A stretch of 64,000 bases of DNA from SHZI01 sp964371995 (lineage in GTDB: Bacteria; Pseudomonadota; Gammaproteobacteria; Steroidobacterales; GCA-2729495): the NCBI GenBank assembly GCA_964371995.1, contig CAYJPG010000001.1, positions 33,139 through 97,138 of the forward strand, written 5' to 3'. The position numbers were made by a program, and so were the translations under genes. The notes below the pieces were generated by a model. The model was not told the origin of the DNA. It searched no databases and saw only the letters and a list, made by a program, of their open reading frames with translations. Positions 61,965 through 64,000 of this stretch are shown here, in pieces; position 1 is the stretch's first letter, and the number at the start of each line of letters is the position of its first letter.

Positions 61965-63479
61965 CTACGGTGGCAAGGTAGGCGCGGGGTTGGTCTTCAG
62001 GAGCATGACCAAGGGCAGGGCCATCACTGCCACGATGGTGAGCAGAAAGAAGCTGTTGCTGTAACCGATCGCCGCGGCCTGGCGACCTATTTCAGCCATG
62101 AAGGCTGCGGTGGATTCATTGGTGCCGGGCAAGCCGCCCAGAATCTGCCAGCGACTGGTATCAAAGGCGGTGAAATGCTCGGTGAGATAACTCTGGTTCG
62201 TCTGTGTCGATCGCGCCAGCAGCGCGATGACTGTGGAGATACCCACCGAGGATCCGATGTTGCGCATCAATGTTAGCAATGCGCCGGCCTCGGCGCGCTG
62301 TTCGTTCATCAAGGTCGCATAGGCGACCACGGACAGCGGGACGAAAGCCAGCGGCACACCGAAACCCTGGACAGCACCGGACCAGACTATCCATTGCCAG
62401 GGCGTGTCGAGGCTGAACTGAGCCATGATCCAGAGCGAGACTGCCGTCAATCCGATACCCGTGCCGATCAGCGCGCGGGAACTGACCCGTCCGATCAGGC
62501 GACCGGCGACCAGCATGCCGAACACCGACGTGACGCCGCGGACCGCCATCAGCTCGCCGGCCTGCGTGGGTGTATATCCCTGTAGCTGTTGCAGAAAATT
62601 GGGTAACAGCACGCTGGGGCTGATCACTGCCAGACCGATCGCAAACATCATGGCGATGGCGACGAGGAAATTACGATCACGAAGCAGAACCGGATCCACG
62701 AAGGGATGCCGCCGCGTCCAGGTGTGGACCACGAACATGTAGCAAAACAGGCCACTGAGAAACGCTTCAGTGACGATTTCAGTCGAACCAAACCAGTCCA
62801 GTGTCTGGCCGCGATCCAGACAGAGTTGAAACAGACCGATGCTGAGTGACAGCAGGATGAAGCCGGTGAGATCAAAACGCCTGGCGGACTCAGGGCGATT
62901 TTTAGGGAGCGCCAGAAGGATGCCAAGACAGGCGACGATGCCCACCGGTACATTGATGTAGAACGCCCAGCGCCAGTTCAGCGTGTCGGTCAGATAACCG
63001 CCGAGTGTCGGACCAATAATTGGCCCCACCATCACTCCCATACCCCACAGGCCGGTAGCTCGCCCATGTGCTTCTTTTGGGAACGCTTCGAGCAAGACGA
63101 CCTGGGACAAAGGCACCAGCGCCGCACCGAAAGCCCCCTGCAGGCCACGAAACAGGACCATCACGGTCAGGTTTTCCGCCAACCCGCAGAGCATCGATGC
63201 AATGGTAAAGCCCGCTACGCTGACAGTTAGTACCCGACGGAGCCCGTAGCGGGAACCGAGCCAGCCAGACAGTGGGGTCGAGATAGCACTGACGACGATG
63301 TACGACGTGATTACCCAGGCGATCTGGTCCTGGGTTGCCTGCAGGCTGCCCCGCATATGGGGCAATGCCACGGTCGCGATCGTGGTATCGATCGTATACA
63401 GCAGAGTGGCCAGAACCGCTGCGATACTGAGCAGGACACGATTTGTACCTCCCGTATTCGCTGGCTGCGAACCATCCAT
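61965..63479 (-). CDS. DHA2-family multidrug efflux MFS transporter, EmrB-like
   Basis: A 504-residue drug:proton antiporter with fourteen predicted helices. Family motifs are DTTIATVALPHMRGSL, WVITSYIVVSAISTPLSGWL, RGLQGAFGAALVPLSQ, and the antiporter motif C GLWGMGVMVGPIIGPTLGGY. The ATG at 63479 gives a normal N-terminus; a TTG two codons earlier is possible. It follows the emrA-like gene by six bases, forming an EmrAB-type pump with an outer-membrane partner not seen here. Confidence 0.94.
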   Translation of the reverse strand: MDGSQPANTGGTNRVLLSIAAVLATLLYTIDTTIATVALPHMRGSLQATQDQIAWVITSYIVVSAISTPLSGWLGSRYGLRRVLTVSVAGFTIASMLCGLAENLTVMVLFRGLQGAFGAALVPLSQVVLLEAFPKEAHGRATGLWGMGVMVGPIIGPTLGGYLTDTLNWRWAFYINVPVGIVACLGILLALPKNRPESARRFDLTGFILLSLSIGLFQLCLDRGQTLDWFGSTEIVTEAFLSGLFCYMFVVHTWTRRHPFVDPVLLRDRNFLVAIAMMFAIGLAVISPSVLLPNFLQQLQGYTPTQAGELMAVRGVTSVFGMLVAGRLIGRVSSRALIGTGIGLTAVSLWIMAQFSLDTPWQWIVWSGAVQGFGVPLAFVPLSVVAYATLMNEQRAEAGALLTLMRNIGSSVGISTVIALLARSTQTNQSYLTEHFTAFDTSRWQILGGLPGTNESTAAFMAEIGRQAAAIGYSNSFFLLTIVAVMALPLVMLLKTNPAPTLPP

Positions 63480-63485
63480 GGTCAA

Positions 63486-64000
63486 TCAGCCGGACGATCC
63501 GAACCACCGGGAAAATCTGGAATGAGGGCCAGTATCAATCACTACGTCAGCACTCATTCCATCGCGAAGCGTCGGGCCATCAGGACCTGTAGTCAGCTCG
63601 ATCCGGACCGGGATACGCTGCACTACCTTCACCCAGTTACCAGAAGCATTCTGCGGCGGCAGCAATGAAAATTCAGAACCGGTGGCCTGGGCAATACTCT
63701 GAACACGACCGTGCCAGGTACGACTGCCGTAGGTGTCGACCTGCACCTCTACCGGCTCATCTGGACGCACAAACTCAAGATCAGTCTCCTTGAAGTTTGC
63801 CTCTACCCAAAGCGTCTGGTCCACAACGATTGCGAAGACATCGACACCGGTCAGCACCCGATCGCCAACCTTCGGCAGGTGACTGACAACGCCGGACTGC
63901 GGCGCCAGTACCACGCTATGACCGAGGTCCACCTGCAATCTTGCGAGGTCTGCAGCAGCTGCCATCACGGTCGGGTTCTGATCCGTCGGCGCCTCGGCAT
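63486..64000 (-). CDS. HlyD/EmrA-type membrane fusion protein, 5' end missing
   Basis: The C-terminal part, 171 residues, of a periplasmic adaptor of an EmrAB-type pump. It contains the lipoyl-like return strand VLAPQSGVVSHLPKVGDRV and the beta-barrel domain (WVEANFKETDLEFVRPDEPV, VDTYGSRTWHGRVQSIAQAT, GSEFSLLPPQNASGNWVKVV). The NASGNWVKVVQRIPVRI stretch is diagnostic of EmrA. The frame is open to the window end, so the membrane anchor and coiled coil lie outside. It precedes the EmrB-like gene by six bases. Confidence 0.9.
   Translation of the reverse strand, partial: AEAPTDQNPTVMAAAADLARLQVDLGHSVVLAPQSGVVSHLPKVGDRVLTGVDVFAIVVDQTLWVEANFKETDLEFVRPDEPVEVQVDTYGSRTWHGRVQSIAQATGSEFSLLPPQNASGNWVKVVQRIPVRIELTTGPDGPTLRDGMSADVVIDTGPHSRFSRWFGSSG

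Overview
The window is a GC-rich, gene-dense chromosomal segment of a gammaproteobacterium. The evidence is the syntenic core: aroQ-accB-accC, prmA-DUF3426-fis-purH-purD, trxA-rho facing rhlB, groES-groEL, glnE, hldD, dsbD and an Acr3-type arsenic pair. No rRNA, tRNA, integrase, transposase or CRISPR array was seen. Two 10-base runs of N, both inside genes, show that this is a draft or metagenome assembly. Several single-base lesions in otherwise conserved genes could therefore be either sequence errors or true pseudogenes. I cannot place the organism below class with confidence; the layout recalls the Xanthomonadales/Nevskiales/Chromatiales side of the class.

Layout. 1-6.5 kb: a truncated DUF418 membrane protein, a secreted epoxide-hydrolase-like protein, and an osmotic-stress group (an MscS channel facing an MFS transporter plus a fused glucosylglycerol-phosphate phosphatase/synthase). 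6.6-9.6 kb: three secreted or lipoprotein genes. 9.6-19.2 kb: the operon glnE / zf-CHCC / hldD, an esterase, transaldolase bracketed by a short repeat, a TolB-like lipoprotein, and groES-groEL under a CIRCE operator. Two near-identical terminator-plus-REP cassettes lie in this part. 19.4-31.9 kb: dsbD-tlpA, aroQ-accB-accC-prmA, DUF3426-fis-purH-purD, and trxA-rho. 32.7-38.4 kb: rhlB, then the Anbu proteasome-like protease facing its usual partners, alpha-E and circularly permuted ATP-grasp, with an upstream MscS gene. Anbu, ATP-grasp and MscS each carry a reading-frame lesion. 38.4-41.3 kb: a secreted protein plus DoxX pair, a YrfG-like HAD phosphatase, cysQ and a ydcH-type gene.

41.3-41.8 kb holds the most unusual element. 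A sigma-54 promoter with an upstream perfect CRP-type palindrome precedes about 190 nt with no plausible gene. This stretch contains eleven consecutive AAN triplets and ends in a strong intrinsic terminator. I interpret it as an undescribed sRNA that may sequester Hfq in the manner of Pseudomonas CrcZ.

41.8-46.5 kb: arsC-acr3, glk, an alkyltransferase-like protein, aroE and a formate/nitrite channel. 46.6-64 kb is more accessory: a cupin, a secreted His-rich CbiX-like protein, an LLM oxidoreductase, a secreted M14-type deacylase, a GNAT-histone-deacetylase fusion, tag, an MFS pump, a small c-type heme protein, an HDOD protein, an AEC transporter, two related lipoproteins (one frameshifted), dienelactone hydrolase with a Tat-signal UbiD decarboxylase, and an EmrAB-type efflux pair cut by the window end.
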